A stretch of DNA of 64,000 bases from Amborella trichopoda (taxonomy: Eukaryota; Streptophyta; Magnoliopsida; Amborellales; Amborellaceae): positions 1,375,292 through 1,439,291 of the forward strand of contig NW_006498150.1 of the NCBI RefSeq assembly GCF_000471905.2, read 5' to 3'. Below the pieces are notes generated by a model. It was not told the origin of the DNA. It did not search any database and worked only from the letters and a program-made list of their open reading frames with translations. Positions 10,301 to 25,300 of the stretch are shown piece after piece (position 1 is the first letter of the stretch; the number at the start of each line of letters is the position of its first letter). A program made the translations under genes and the position numbers.

Positions 10301-13300
10301 GGATCGATTTCTTAGATGTCCCTTCTGTTATAGACATCAAAATAATTCAAGTGTCAAAAGAAAACGGAGTCTTCAGAATAAATTGTACATGAATGTGCTA
10401 GTTGCAGATGACTTGGGAGCCAATAATGATTGTCTATCAGCACTCATTCTTGTGTTGATTATACATGTCAGAGGCATAACTGTCCTTTGGCATATAGTAG
10501 CTGGGATTGGGGGTTATTGGGAGATCGGAAGTATGGGAACATAACAGGCTAGAGGATCCCTATAATAGGGAGCACCGTCCTTACAATGCTTATTATTGGG
10601 ATCTCAATCCCAACCGTGCTATACAATATAGTCTATAATATATACTATAAATAACTGCTATACTATACACAATATACAATTATGCTATGATCTACTACTA
10701 TAATTTATGTATATACTATATTATACTATAAATACCATAATATTCTAAGTTTCTCTTTTTCATTCATCTTTGGCACATGATTTATGATAGGAGGCGACAA
10801 CATATTTTGCAAATCATAAGTATAATTTCATGTTTATTTTTGGGTAAAATAAGTTCTCTTTATTTGTTCTGTAAAATGTGCATTCATGAGAGGGCTTTGG
10901 ATGTTGTAACCTTTGACAAACACTTTGAGATTGAAGATCTGAGAATGGAATATCATTAATGGGGAAGTGGTTGTGAAGGCTGGTCAAGAATGGTGGTAGT
11001 CTTTGGACCATGGTGGTCAAAGTGAGGTATGGGTTTTCAAGGTTTGGGTGGAAGACTAGAAGGATGAGGCCATCAGTGAGAGTGTCTGGAGCATGAAGAA
11101 GGGGCGTGAAGTAAAACTCTCTCTTGCCTCATCAGATTTGGGGTTGGAGACAGTTGGTTCATCAGCTTTTGGCATGACAATTGGTATGGAAATGTTCTCT
11201 TAGGGTGTTTTTTTCCCAATCTCCTTGGATTTGTACTAAATCCACTGGTAGCATGTGTGAATTTTTATGAATGGAACTCCAGTATGGTGACTTGGTGCCT
11301 GAAGTTTCACCGGTTCAAAGATGACATTGAGATCACAGAGTTGGGCGATATTTTGAGAGCTTTGAAGGATGATATCAGTGAATAAAATTATTTTCAACTT
11401 GGGAAACCTGTCTGGTCAACTCAAGTCATCCTTTTGTTGCTTTTTATGGATGAACTTAAATGTGCTCTTAAGTTTATGCATATCTAATATTTTAAGTGTT
11501 ATTTTATCATCGGAATGTCACCTAGAAAGTGGTAGCATGTGTTATAATTTGATGACAAGCCATTTGCAAACCCCATCATGGATAGCATTGCTTTTTATTC
11601 CTAGTCACTGGAAAGTTGAAAAACTTGCCCAAATTTCTATGGGAACTGTTCAACTTGGTGATCAACTCGGTTTTGGCAGGGACCAAGTTGACCAACGATT
11701 TCAAATTTCTAATGACCAATTTGTGTTCCGATGAGGGGGGATATTGAGATGCTCCGGTCACTGGAGACTGGAGGTGCATTCTCAGTTAAATCTTTTTATC
11801 GTGGCATTACAGCTGGCACCGGTGTATTGGCAATACATCGGGTACTTGAAGCATCCCTGCACTGTACAACATCGTCATGTTTGGGTTTTTGTCATATCTG
11901 GTTATGACCTTGAAATTTGATTGTCTTAGCCTCTAGGGCATGGGATTTCCGGATATGCATATTTTGTGTAGGAATTGGAGGAATCTGTGGATCATTTACT
12001 TCACTGTGATTTTTGTAATATATAATTGAGGGTTTGTGTTGGAGATTTTTGGTTTTGAATGGGCCATCAGGGTTCTCACGTTTTTCTCAAGATGGTCTTC
12101 TTGATTTTATCAATGAGAGAAGTTAGTTCATATGGTGGCTCTGAATGCTCTTTGTTCATTGTGTACCTAGATGGTTGGTCACTTGATTAGCCGGTGCTGA
12201 GTATGATAGTGGTTCTCCTTTGCAATGCAGAGCGCTCAATGATTATATCGTACGCAGAGGGAATGGGATGTTATGACTCTTCCATGGCAGAATTTTAGGC
12301 ACTTCTTGTCAGTGTGAGACTTGCCCTGCTGGAATGTATGGCAGTGTTGGAAGGGCATTACCTAAATGTGATCCAGTAGTTATGAAAGGAAAACAGATCC
12401 TGTGGAGACTGTTAAAATGAGATACATGGTCAAAGGGCTACCTTTTGTCATGTTTTAGGAGAGTCCAACTCGGTGGCCGGTCTATTAGATAATGATTGGA
12501 TTAGTCATATGAGCTTTTATGTAGAGACTATACTAAGGTTTGATGCCTTCCCCAGATCTGTGCACCGTGATTGTACTTTTCAAGGTTTCTTCAACAAAAC
12601 TTGTTACTGATCAAAAAATACTATCATCATGTTTCGCTGCTGGAAAATATCCTTGTATTGGGAGGAATGGAAGATTTCTCATACTTGGGACTGATATATA
12701 CCAAAATTTTGTTTGGGTTTATGGCCTTTAAAGCCCATAAGAGCATGTAAATATAATAAATACAGTGTACAATATAATAAATATAGTGAATTGTACACTT
12801 TAGTGGGTGTATGATTAGTTGACTAACCCAGGGTTAGGCAGTCTATAGCCGGGGTCATGTCCAAAACCTTTTCTATTGAGCATATGTTAAAGGTTTCTAG
12901 AAGGTCATCTTTGTTGAGGTTGGATAGATGCCCAAGGATGGTTGGTAGGCCAAGAGAACTCCGTGGTCTCCTGTGTGCGGTTGTAAGCTTGTGAGAGTAA
13001 GGGCCATAAATCCCTAATAGATTTTCGCAAGGAATGTACACACAACAACCACATTCTTGGAAGCAACCCTGTAGAGATGTACATGTATATGTGAGAGAAT
13101 CCCCCTTCCACTATAATGATACGTGTATCTGACTTGCTCTTGTGGCGGGTGGGGGCCCTGTAATCCACATATTGAAATCGTGGTTCCAATATTTATTGGC
13201 CAGCTTTGATGGGCCAATCACGAGCCTCTACGGATTACTTTGGGTCATGGTCCTATTGGGTTGGTTTGGGAAGTTAGTAATGGATCACAGTTTCTGACTT

Positions 13301-16300
13301 GGGTGGACTGCTCTGATGGTTATTTTTCTTGACCCATTAGTACCGATCAACTTCTAGATGTATTTCTAAGTATTATTTAGAAATGTTTTGGTACCTCAGT
13401 ACTATTTTTTTCAGCTTTAACTGTGATTATGTAATTTTTTTAGAAATTTTTAGAATTTTCTTTAAAAAATTGTTTTATGCTATAAAAACCTAGAAATGGA
13501 AAAATTGATATTTTACGATTTAGTGAGGGCCTGGTTTTGAGTGGGATCAACATTGGGGTGGCTGTGGGGGGGTAGGCACATGCTCAGTTGCCCCATGTGG
13601 GTAGGCCACATAGGGGTGTGACATGGGGCCTACAAGGGCCACATGTCTCACACACAAAGTGAGATGCCCCTATTATATTCAAAATATTTATTAAAATGTT
13701 AAAAGTATTATTTATTTTAAGGGGTCCTGATTGTACTAGGAGTCTTGTTTGGATTAGGATTCCTATTCCTACGTGCACTAGGTTTCCCACTTAGATTAGA
13801 ATTTGCATTACAATATTATTTATTTTGAGGAGTCCTAATTGTCTTGTTTGGATTAGAATTCCTATTTGGACTAGGGCTCCTACTTAAATCAGAATTCATA
13901 TTAAAATATTATTTATTGTAAGGAATCCTTATTATATTAGTAGTCCTCTTTAGATTAGGATTCCTACTTGGACTAAGACTCTTACTTAAATCAGAATTGA
14001 AATTAAAATAGAAGTCTCATTAGAAGCAGATATGGGTTAAAGACTTAGGGGATAAGGTTCCTAAAAATTCCTCACTAAATCATAATAGTTGTTTTTGGGA
14101 TGGATGGCTCAGATTTATTTTTCTCTCACCTCACAGATTTTCAGGAATTCTATTGGTTAAATTGAAGTCTAGTTAAGACAAGTATTTCCTAGACCTCTTG
14201 AAAACTATAAATTAGGGGGTCACCCCTTATTTCATCAATTCAATTTGGTAGCCTCTCTATATCTCTCCTCTCCACATCTCATCTTTCTCTATATATATAT
14301 ATTTTTTTTGAAGTTCTCAGCTTTCTCTATAATTTCTCTCATCTCTCTTCCTTAGAGGGTAGCACGCACCATCCAAGGATTCTTAGGCTGGTACGCAACC
14401 CTAGCCCTCGAGAAAGGAGCACACCCAGCCTAGGTTGTAGCATGGTGGTGTTACTTAGTGGCATACCCTAAGAGTTTTCAGAAAAACCCTAGACCCAATT
14501 CATGCTCTCATACCCCAATTCTTTAAAGGGCTTTGCCTGAGGAGCTTCACAATATATAGAATTCAGCATGACCAAAGGTTCAAGAACTGCACCATAGGTG
14601 TGGTAATTGGGTTTGGGGTGTACTAAGTTCTAAAGGGGTGACCTTAGTTGAAGTAAGTCTTCCCTGTCTAATTTATTTATTTTCAGATTAGAAATTCTAG
14701 ATTTATATTTATTTATAGAAATTCTATTTGTATTAGAATGCAATTTCAGAAGTTTGAATTCAACCTTTTTTTAATAAATTTTATTTTGGCATTAAAAGCA
14801 AAAGATCCTAGATTGTAGTAGGTTTACTTTTTATTTCTACGATATATTGTGGCAATTGTAAGTAGAAATTCTAGTTATTAATAAAAAAAGTTTTGAATTT
14901 ATACTTTGGAATTCTACATAGCCACAACTTTCATTGGTATTAGAACAAGTCCTTTTACTACCATAGTTTAAGCAATTTTTTTTTTTTCTTGAGTCAAGAA
15001 CATGGCAGCCAAGGGCTTTATGGCTGCACTTTTAAAAACTGAAGCTTCGATGGAAAGAACTATGCGAGTTGGAAAGAAGGATAGGCTAAGTCCTCTTTGA
15101 GGAAGGGCTCAGTTAGTTGCTCATAGAAAACCCCCCACTTGAACCAAGAGGAAATGCTTATAAGAGGCAAGCAATAAGGGATGCTTATGCTTAGTGGGAG
15201 CGTAAAAACATCATGACTAAGAATCTCCTTCTGATGGCTATGGATGACTCCCACGCTCTTGAGTATGAGACCTTAAAAACTACAAAAAGATATCCACCAA
15301 AAATTCGAAAAGGATTGCGCTACTCCTTCCCTCACCAGAAAGCCTCTTTCTATGAAATAGTACTCTGACTTAAAAATGAAAGGAGTAAAGTTGGCCGAGC
15401 ACATCCAAACTTTCAAATTGCTGATTCGAGAACTTGAGGTTGTCCAAATAAAGCCAGATGAGAATATGCAAGTTTTCCATCTACTCAAACACCGACTTCT
15501 TGGGAAGCTTTCAACTCAGCCGTCACTGCGTAGGAGAGCACACCAAAGCTGGATGAGATCATCACCTCGCTTAAAGCAGAAGAAGATCGAAGGACAACCC
15601 ATGATACTGCAGCCTTCGATGACTTCATGAACACGGTAAATCTAAAACCCAACTCTGGTTCATTCAAGAAAAAGAAGGGAAAGGCAAGAGCAAAAATAAG
15701 AGAAATGATAATCAAAAGGGGAATAGTGGACCTAAAAAAAGAAGTAGTTAAAGAACACCCAGTGTTGTAATTGCAAACAGTTTGGTCACAACTAAATATT
15801 GCAAAGTACTGATGGATGTGACTCCCAAAGGTGATAGGGAGCATACTTGTGGTTGTTGAGACTATGCTAGCTGACCCTAAGGAGGGATCATTGTGTTTTC
15901 ACTCGGGGTCCACTGTCCATATCTCACACCGAGGATGGCTTTAGAAACTTTAAGCCTGTTGTCCCAAGGGATCAGCATATCTTCATAAGAGGTAATTAGA
16001 AGACCAAAATATTGGGTATTGGTGATTGTGCCCTTCAGTTAGAGATTGGAAATAGCATGATCTTAAAGCAAACTCTTAATGCTCCAGACATGAGAAAGAG
16101 TTTGGTATTGGTCTCTAGATTGGCTAAGGCAACATATTTTATTGACAATATAGTGGAAGTAAAATTGGGCAAGAAATAGTAATGGCTGATCTTCTTCTAC
16201 ATGGTTTCTATTCAGTAGCCTATTTGCTATGACTCATGTTGTAATGATGTTGATGATTCATATGCCATATGTGATTGGGGCATATTAATCACAAGTGAAT

Positions 16301-19300
16301 GGAGAGATCAAAGAGAGAGGGGTTATAATTAGGGGTAAAATTGTCATCATAAATTTGTGATTAACTTAGGAATTTGGGCTCATTTTATGATTGTATGGGC
16401 ATTTAATGTCCTTGAACAACTAATAAACATTATTTAAGAGTTGCGCGGGGCCCTTGAGTGGTCATTCACATGACTTGTTTGAAAAGACAGAAGCTTTTTT
16501 GCTGTGGTGTACCCTGGTGTAAGAGAACTTCAGACCACTTCAAGGGATTGCCTATGTTTCCCTGAATTGTTGATGTTTTTCTGTTCTCATTCCATTTCCC
16601 TACATTAATGCAGTTTGTTGCTCATGAATGTTTGACCTGGCCAGATGAATAAGCATTGATATATTAGTCAAGTCTGGAGAGCTTGTACCAGTCGTCATAT
16701 TGGCAAGGTTTCAGAAAACGCTAAGTGGCCTGCCTGGCCCTCAGCGCCTAGTCGGGTGCCCAGAACCTTTGGCGGCCCGTAGTTTTTTTCACTTTGGGGG
16801 TCTTCACATATTGAGGGTTTTTTTTTTTTTTTTCACTTTGGGGTTGAAAATAAACCCCATAACGTTTTTATACAACCTTAGGGGTCAAAATGACCCCTTT
16901 TACCCTTTTGGGCGATTTTAAAAAATGAAAAAGGCCTTACGGCCCTGGGCACCTGCCTAGCCTGCCTGGACACCCGCTTAGGTACATCCGCCCTTGTAGG
17001 GCCGCCTGGGTCTAGGCATGCGGATTTTTGGTCTAGGCTGCCTAGGCGCCAGGCGGACCGCTTTTTAAAACATTGCATATTGGAGAGCTACTCATTGTCA
17101 TTATTAATCTTTTCACCATATTTTATTTCGGATTTCACCATTTTAGTGGTCCTGTGGTTTGGCACATTAACAATCCATTTATAAATTTGGATATATTAAG
17201 CACAGCGATCTCATTTAGTATAGTGTTTATAACTTGACAGTGATAATCTGTCGAAAACACCTAATGATGATCTGATTCTCATCTATTTGTTAATTATTTT
17301 CTGCAGAATGAATGGCCTGAAGTATCCTTTTCTAGTGAAACGTCTTGCCTGTATGGTATTATCTGGAGCAGAACCTGCAGACTGCCTTGACATACTGCAG
17401 CCAGCCAGTTTGTCCCCAGGCATGATTGCCAGGGTAAATACTTCACATGTTCTTGAGTGCCTCAGCTATGAACAATTTCTGTGCACTTGGAAAAGAGTAT
17501 ATATATTGTTGAAAGCATGTTTAAATGAATCAGTGCCAATGGTAGTTTTGAGCAATTAATGAGAATCTTTCCACAATTGAAAACAAGGAGAATTGCTTCC
17601 TTCATGTCAACAAAAACATCATCATACATTATCAAAAATAAATAAAAAACCCATCATTTTTTTAAGTATTGTTTACAACATGCATGTTTCCATTCTCTTA
17701 TACACATATCTGTGGTGCTACTTATCTGTTTGATAGATGGAAGAGGAATTTGAATTGTTGAGATGCACTTTCATGGAAGCAGGGTTCAAGGACGAAAAGA
17801 TAGCCAGTATCCTTAATTCCACAATATTTGATCTGTTTTGTCCTAAAATCCTTTTTTTGCTTATTCCTAGCAGCCTCTTTTTGCTTGTTTACAACTTTGA
17901 CATGCCAAGTTCTCACTAAGCAGTGGTATGTTGGTGTTTTGGCACGGATTCGTATTAATGCATTTCGCATAGAACTGGCTGGAGGAATTTCCGGAGATCT
18001 TCTTTCCATGGCCGCAGCCTCTGTTTTGGCTGAAGCAGCAGTGGGCAATGCAGTCTATATTTTGCCATCCTTCTACAATCATGATTGTGGTATTCCCATG
18101 CTTCCTATCCTCATTTATTGCCTTCTATTTCCAGCTGACCTCTGGGTAAGCCAATATAATGTTATGTTTTGGTTAATAATTTAAAGGTTCCTCTAAAGAT
18201 ATTGTTGGAGTTACATATATTTATATACACTTGAAGATGACAGCAATAATTGAGGTTAAAGCTCAGCGAAATTGATTACTTTCTGTGGATCACTCTTTGT
18301 CCATAGTGGTGGATTAGAATAGTAGGATTTATTAATATAAAACATGAGGCTGGTTAACATTCTCTAAAAATTGATGCCTTGACTGCATGCAGGAAGATCA
18401 TTGAGATATGTTGTTATGCATGTGTATGTATGCTTTTGGGATCATTTGTGTGGGCATTTAAGAGTAAGAGTAGTTATACTTTTAACTATAGTTCTATAGC
18501 ATTGTAGTATACAATTCTCATTGAACGATTTATTATATCAGAATTTTTCCTTGAAGTTTAGCACTGGTATCAGATATCTAAAATGAAATCGAGTTTACAG
18601 AAAATTTATTATAATGGAATTGTGAAATCATGGCAGTGAGGAAAATAATATTGGGCAGCAGAATTCTCATAATGTTTTCACATTGCCAGAGAAAAGCTGC
18701 TAGAATCTGATTATTATTATTAGTAGTATTTATGGATGATGATAGCTGGTAGATGTCATCTGATGAATAACCTGTTACATGTTACAAAAGTTATGGTCGG
18801 AAGTGAGTGTCATTAACTTAGAGGTAGATTATGGTACATTTGATAATTAGAGCCGACCCCTAATAGTTGGTTCAAGGCTCTGATGATGATGATTTGTAAT
18901 TTGATAATTAATGGTTTCATTTAATTTGGATTCTATGCATCAGGTCTTGCAATTGCACATACAAGCAGGTGCATGCAACAATTGACTAGAGAGAGAAAGT
19001 GACAGGGTAGGATGGGGGTTGGGGTGAGAGAAAAGGATAGAGAGGGGAAGGAATTTCCAGTCCTTCCTTGTTAATGTCATCAACATCTCCCATAGCTAGC
19101 CTTTTTTGCACTTGTCAAAATGAGCAAGCAATGGAGTCACCTAATTGAAACAATTAAGTTTTGGAACTGAAAATATGATTTGTCACGGGAAGATGAGCGA
19201 TTATCCTTCACTGGCTTTGTACAGCCATTCAATTTTGTTGTTCAGTTGTGCTAGTTATGATAACCATGTCTTGTATTTTTTCTTCTTTTTTGTTTGGTGG

Positions 19301-22300
19301 GGGGGGGGGGGAAGGGTAGATCAGTGATAGGAATCGATCTTGAGATGTAGCATTGCTTGATGTCAATTGCTAATCACGCAAGCCCAAGTCCGATTCCTAC
19401 TATGTCGTGTATTTAGTCATTGCATTTGATATTTGGTCTAAGAAGGGTGAGGATGTTAAACTTTTCCCTAACCTGTCCAAAGCTCAAGTAAAGGAAGCTG
19501 GTTGTGTTAGGTAGACAGGCAATGTAAAACTTTGCTAAAACTTATCATGAATTCTGAACATACATTATCTGCTTATTCTAGCGCATTCCCTGTAAGTGAC
19601 AAGGGTACGGCCCTTGATAGAGCAGAATGGTGGACCAGGATTCTTGTAGCCGACCCCAAATAGTTGGGAAAGGGCTTTGAGGATGATGATGAACTGCAAA
19701 TATGATTTCTAGTATGTTTAGTTTTGGGATGGGTTTTTGACAAATGATTTTGACTTTTTAAGCAAATGTTTTTTGCAAAAATACCAAACATAAACATACC
19801 CATCTTTAAATTTGTTTCCTTTTTTTTTATTTTTTCCCCATTGGATTACCCTAAGTCGGGCAATCCGGAATCACCATTCTGTATCGATTTAGTGGGGACT
19901 GAGCAGGTCCCGATTCCATTTTTCTGAGCATTCTTTAAAACCATAAATGCTAGTTTCCCTTCAAAAGAGATAGAAACTCAGATGAATAAAGGAGATGAAA
20001 AGCAGAGGTTAGGTGGCCTAGTAGTTATGTGTGCAGTGGCTGGAGTCCATCACCGAAGTAAAAGCAATGAAGGAGAGCTGATCACCTAGATCGGGAAGTG
20101 GAGGGAAGGAGACTCAGCTGGCTGAGTGTACCTACATCGTATTCAGAAGCTGTACAAGTTGGTCAACCTTCTGTTCTATGTTGCTGTCTAGTCTCATGTG
20201 GCTACCAGACTGGCAGAGGCTGAGGAGAGGTGATAGATACTTTACCATGAAAGACTTGGCAGTTAGTTTTGGTAGTTCGTTGTCAATTGCAATGACAACA
20301 ACATGGATGGTAAGAGCCAGAACTTCATCCACCAGGTCCTGTTCTGCTAGTGTCAGCAAAAGGTGGCGCAACTCCTATAGGCTGCCACTGGTGTTGGATT
20401 GTCTTGAATATTAATATTTGAAGCATGGTGTTGCTCCTTGTCTCATTCGTTGTAGATATTGTGAAATTTGGAGAAGTCAGCCTTGCCTTGGCAATGACTT
20501 GGCTTATCGCTTTGACTTTATCAAGTTCACCATGTATACCATGACTATCTTAGCTGCCATACACTAGTTCCTCTTCTTTAATGCCTCTGCACAAGTGGAC
20601 AAGGAGGTACATAAATTGATCTCTTCTTCCCACCTACAGCCCAGAGCCTCACGATGCTCTTCAAGTTTATCTTTCCTTGTCGATAATGTGAGATGTCTCT
20701 CAGTTGCAATTATTCTTGCCACATTGTTCTTCTAGGAATGTTCCCATTGACTGATTCATTGAATGGCATAGGTGATTTTAGGAATTACATTTGGTCTTTA
20801 AGCTGCTATATAAGGAGTTGAGAAGCCATGCCACTAACCAGTCTGGTTACTTGGTTCGATGAGCCCAGAGCGTATGTAATCCTATCAAAGTGACCTATCT
20901 CTTATGTTCTAGAAAGCACAATTTTTATTGAATGTGGCCATGCAGCAATACCAAGTAGTTATTCCTATTCAGCTCAACAATCGCGCTGCAAACATTGGAA
21001 TCCTCATATTGAATAATCTGATGTTCCCACCTCGGCGTTGACTGAGATCATGAAGCAAGGGAAAGGCAGAAATTTTTTTCGTTCAAATTGACCTTGATAA
21101 CAGAAAACAATAAAACAAAAATGCTAAAAAACCCTGAAATGAAAAAAATAAATAAAAATAAAAAAACTCACTCAAATATCAAAGAAATAGGTCCTCAAGT
21201 GGTGTACAGTGTAGGTTGAACAGACTTGTAATGGATACCGCATTTGTGGAGATCTAAAACATATGAAAGAATAACACGAAATGGGACTCACACCCAACCA
21301 AATATGAAAAAACCAGATTTCTTTTGATCCTTTTAGTCTCAGGCATTGAAACTTCAGAGGTAGTCTTATGCGTTTGGAGAACCTGTCAGAATAGAGATTC
21401 TCCAATGTCTGGATTGTCCTAATCCATGCCAAAAAGCCTCCTTTGACTCGAGGAACTTCATTCTGATTGCAAAACCCCTAACATGGATGCCTAGAACTTA
21501 AGTCATTGATTTTGAGGGAACCCTCAACTAAGTTGGGATGTCACAATTGTCTGTGTGATTGACATCAATAATTTGTATGGATGATGTCAGCTCTAGATTA
21601 TTCTGCAAAAGTTCTTTGGAAGAACAAGGATATCTATCCTTTCAAAACTGAGAAACCGAGGAATAGGTCAGAACTGATGAATAGAAACAACGATATGTGA
21701 CTGCATCAAGGTCTATGAAAATGACATCCAGTTGTACGATCACAATGTTTTCAACATCTTTATCTGCTTCCTTGAGATCTGTGAGATAAATGTTGATATC
21801 TTAAATTGGTATCATGTGACAGTCATGCATGATGTTCCAAGTAGGCGTACAATGAGATATGGTGCAGGACTTGGAAATTATTCTACCCTCTTTTCTGATC
21901 CTTGAACAAGCGAAAATCAGCAACTAAAGGAGAGCCTAGATAGTAGGAAACACCCATGTCCAAAATATAAAATAGAATTCCTTTCTAGTCCTCTTAAGCC
22001 AATATGCTCCAAATTAATCATTGATAAATAAAAAATTTCAAGCTCTCTCCCTATTATAAGAGAGAATAGAATTAAAATTTTGAATTAACCGTCATTTGCA
22101 TCAGAATATGAAACTTAGCATTACCAATCATAAAGAACCTTATTGTGTGCATGGTAACTGTGTTTTTCTTAATATGTTTGTATAACTACTAATGTGATTA
22201 TCATATGGGGCAACTAAAAGTATAAAAAACTCCCAATAAAAATCAAATATAATACAATAATGGTGGCCAAAATACCCCTTACAACAGTAGAACAACAGCA

Positions 22301-25300
22301 TTGTGTCTTACATAGTGTAAAAAGCTTAAATGAAACATACATAAGAGGACTTATGTGCTGCACCTATTTATTATATTCTATGTCTACTTTGTGATCTATG
22401 TTAAATTTCAAGAATGTGATTTAGGTGTCCAATTGCCCACACATTTACAACTGAAAATATGAATGCACTTTTGTCCTACTTGTTATTTATTTATCTCTGT
22501 TTCAATATTATTTAACAATTGGCGACTGCAATGAAATATTTCCTTGCAGATCCAAATGTTCATATCCTGTGGTTGGAAGATGTAAATGCAAGGTTAAAAG
22601 CCCTCCGAGATATTGAAGCAGGTCAATACTTAATACATTGTTGTCTTATTTTGACTATTTCGTATAATACTTGCTTTGTCTTAAATGTGTTATGATCAGT
22701 AGGAATTATTTTCGATGGCCATTATTGCTTTACTTTTTACAATATCAAAGCCAGAATGCATTGAGCTATTCTTATGAAATGGTTTATCTGAAACTGATGT
22801 AGTATTCGGAGTTGTTATTTCCATTATTTAAAATTCATGCTTCTTGAGCAAGTATAATTGGAAACAGTATTGTAGAATATGCACTCAGGACGTACAAGGG
22901 GTGCTATGAGTATGGTACCTTTGAAGTTGATTGGACGTAAAATGCAAGAACTGTATATAAAAGAGAGTTTTTGGTGGTCAGACATCAAAACTGTTGTTTC
23001 CTTACACCTCTCCACTGTCTATTCAATGGACTCTGGAGATTGAAATTGTGGAGAGACTGCTAAAAATAAGAAAGAAAAATACTCCAGTTACTAACCAGTA
23101 AATCTAATACCAAAGAGGTGCCTGGTCATCATAGTTCGAATTCTCTTTCTCTCTCTCTACCTTGTCATACCTACCTCAACTAGCTAATCTAATACCAATA
23201 AAGAACTTGATTATGATACTTTGACCTCTCTCTCTCACATTATAGTTCGAATTCTCTCTCTCTCTTCCTTGTTATGTCTACCTCAACTGGCTAATATAAT
23301 ACCAAAAGAAGAACTTGATCATGATAATTTGACCACCCCCCCTCCCCCTCCTCTCTCTCTCTCTCTCTCTCTCTCCAGTTACTAACCATTGAATCTAATA
23401 CCAAAGAGGTGCCTGGTGATCATAGTTTGAATTCTCTCTCTCCCTCCCTCCCTCCCTCCTCTCTCTCTCACTCTTCCTTGTCATGTTTACCTCAACGGGC
23501 TAATCTAATACCAATAAAGAACTTGATCATAATACCTTTCTCTCTGCTCCAAATTACTCTCTCAGCTTATGAGGAGCTGTCGCCCAGCACACCCTCCCAT
23601 TTTCTCTCCTATTCACCCACCCCTTTAAAGGTGCAGCTGTGTCTATCTCTGCTCTATGAACTCTTTTTGAAGGTGCGAGGAACTTCATGCCACTTTCTTC
23701 ATCCATATTTCTCTCATTCCTATATACACACACACACACCCCCCCCCCCCAAACTCTCAATCTCAATCTCTGCACACTCACATACTCGTCCCACACACAT
23801 GTAGATGGTCTCTTTCCCATAAAACACATTGGAAAATTTCCTATCATCTTTGATTCACATTGTGAGCAATAAAAAAATGATTTTGAGCTCTTAAAATTCT
23901 AGATTTGATTGTCCCTGAAATAAATACTTCAAAGTCTTATTGCTGAGGGGGAAATGAATTGGAGCAATTTTTGAGCTTCAAATCATTTTCTTTTTAACTG
24001 ATCTGTGGGGTTTGTAAAAATCTACCCTACGTTTTCGAGTGGAGAAACGGGTGGTGGGTTTTCTTTCTAATGTTGTTTTTCTTCCTCTTTTCTTGCTTAG
24101 ATAGAGCACATTATGGAAATCTCAAATATTATTTGTGTAATTTGTCATATTTAAATTTGTGTGCAACTTCTAGCGGGTTGATATGCTAGTAAATTTTTAT
24201 TTACTTGTCCCTAATTTTGTGTGCCCCTATGGTTGCTTAGATATATCTCTGTGGGAAAACTTCAGAATTTTTAGTCTGTTGGCCTTGTTAAATTTCAATA
24301 TGATCTTCAGTTGTCTCATATGCTATTAAAAATCTCATATGCTATTAAAAATCGCGTTGCTTTTGCTTGACTTTTACTTTCCACTGTCGAATTTTATTTC
24401 TTGCTTCAATATCTCTCTTGCATTGGATCAATTTTGCTGGTTTTGTTTCGATATTGTTCCACTTTCTTATTTGATGTGTAATTGTTTAGAAGTCTAGTGA
24501 TAGTGATTCTATTCGGCATTTTAAAAGGCAGGCTGAGGTGGCACATGGGTGTCCTTTCAAGGCAGGACAAAACCAATTCACTCCACCTATGCGAAGTTGT
24601 CCACCTTAGGCAAGCTAGCTTGAGGTAGGCATAAACACTTCTTTTAGAAAACCTAGATTTGGAAGGTATGAATAACTTTTTCAAGGTTGGAAGATAATGT
24701 TTTGCAAGAAATCACACCCAATCCAACTTATATAGTTTTGATAATTTGTGGAACTTCAAGTGAGGCTAGAAAAGGAGTATACTCATTGGTTTGCCCCAAA
24801 AACTTCATTTTTTTCATGATTGGGTTTAAAAGAAGTTTTGTTATTTATCGAAGTTTTATTGTATTTTACGTTTTTAGAAATGCATCAGATTATAGAATCA
24901 TGGGGATCCAGTTTGGGTTTATGTTTCTTTACGAAACAAATTTCAGAAATAAGGTTTTTTTTGGGTAATTTTGTAAACAAGTTTCAAATGGAGGTATGTC
25001 TTGATTGAAGCAACACCTTGCCTGCATTAAGGGACTTATCACCTTAAGCAAGGATGTCTCTGCATTGGTTAAAAGGGATTCGGTGCGATCTACAACAAGA
25101 ACCTGACCCATGCTTACACATTGACCTGACCTATGTGAAACTGCAAGTTCTAGAATCAGAGAGATGTTTCATCATCTCCTGTAAGGGTTAACTTTTATCA
25201 TATAAATCCCAGATAAATGACTAAATTATTTTGATTGGTGAAAAATGACTAAATTATCCCTTATGTGCAAATGCATAATTTAGATCACGAATATATCATA

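Larger units (their letters stand above)
18090..22549. other. ATXR4 intron of 4460 bp with degenerate repeats
   Basis: Contains two RTE tails (18847, 19598), a G-run near 19300 and unassigned DNA at 19800-21900. The latter has short open frames on both strands (for example 20132-20371, minus) but no recognised domain. Confidence 0.5.

Noticed and set aside
20132-20414. Opposed ~79-codon frames
   Set aside because: Possibly a worn transposon piece, but I could not assign either strand to a family.
23084-23545. CRISPR-like array
   Set aside because: Eukaryotic context, unequal spacing and simple-sequence spacers; an ordinary tandem repeat.
23409-23847. 131-codon + and 97-codon minus frames
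   Set aside because: Low-complexity Ser/Pro/Leu translations of CT and CA repeats.
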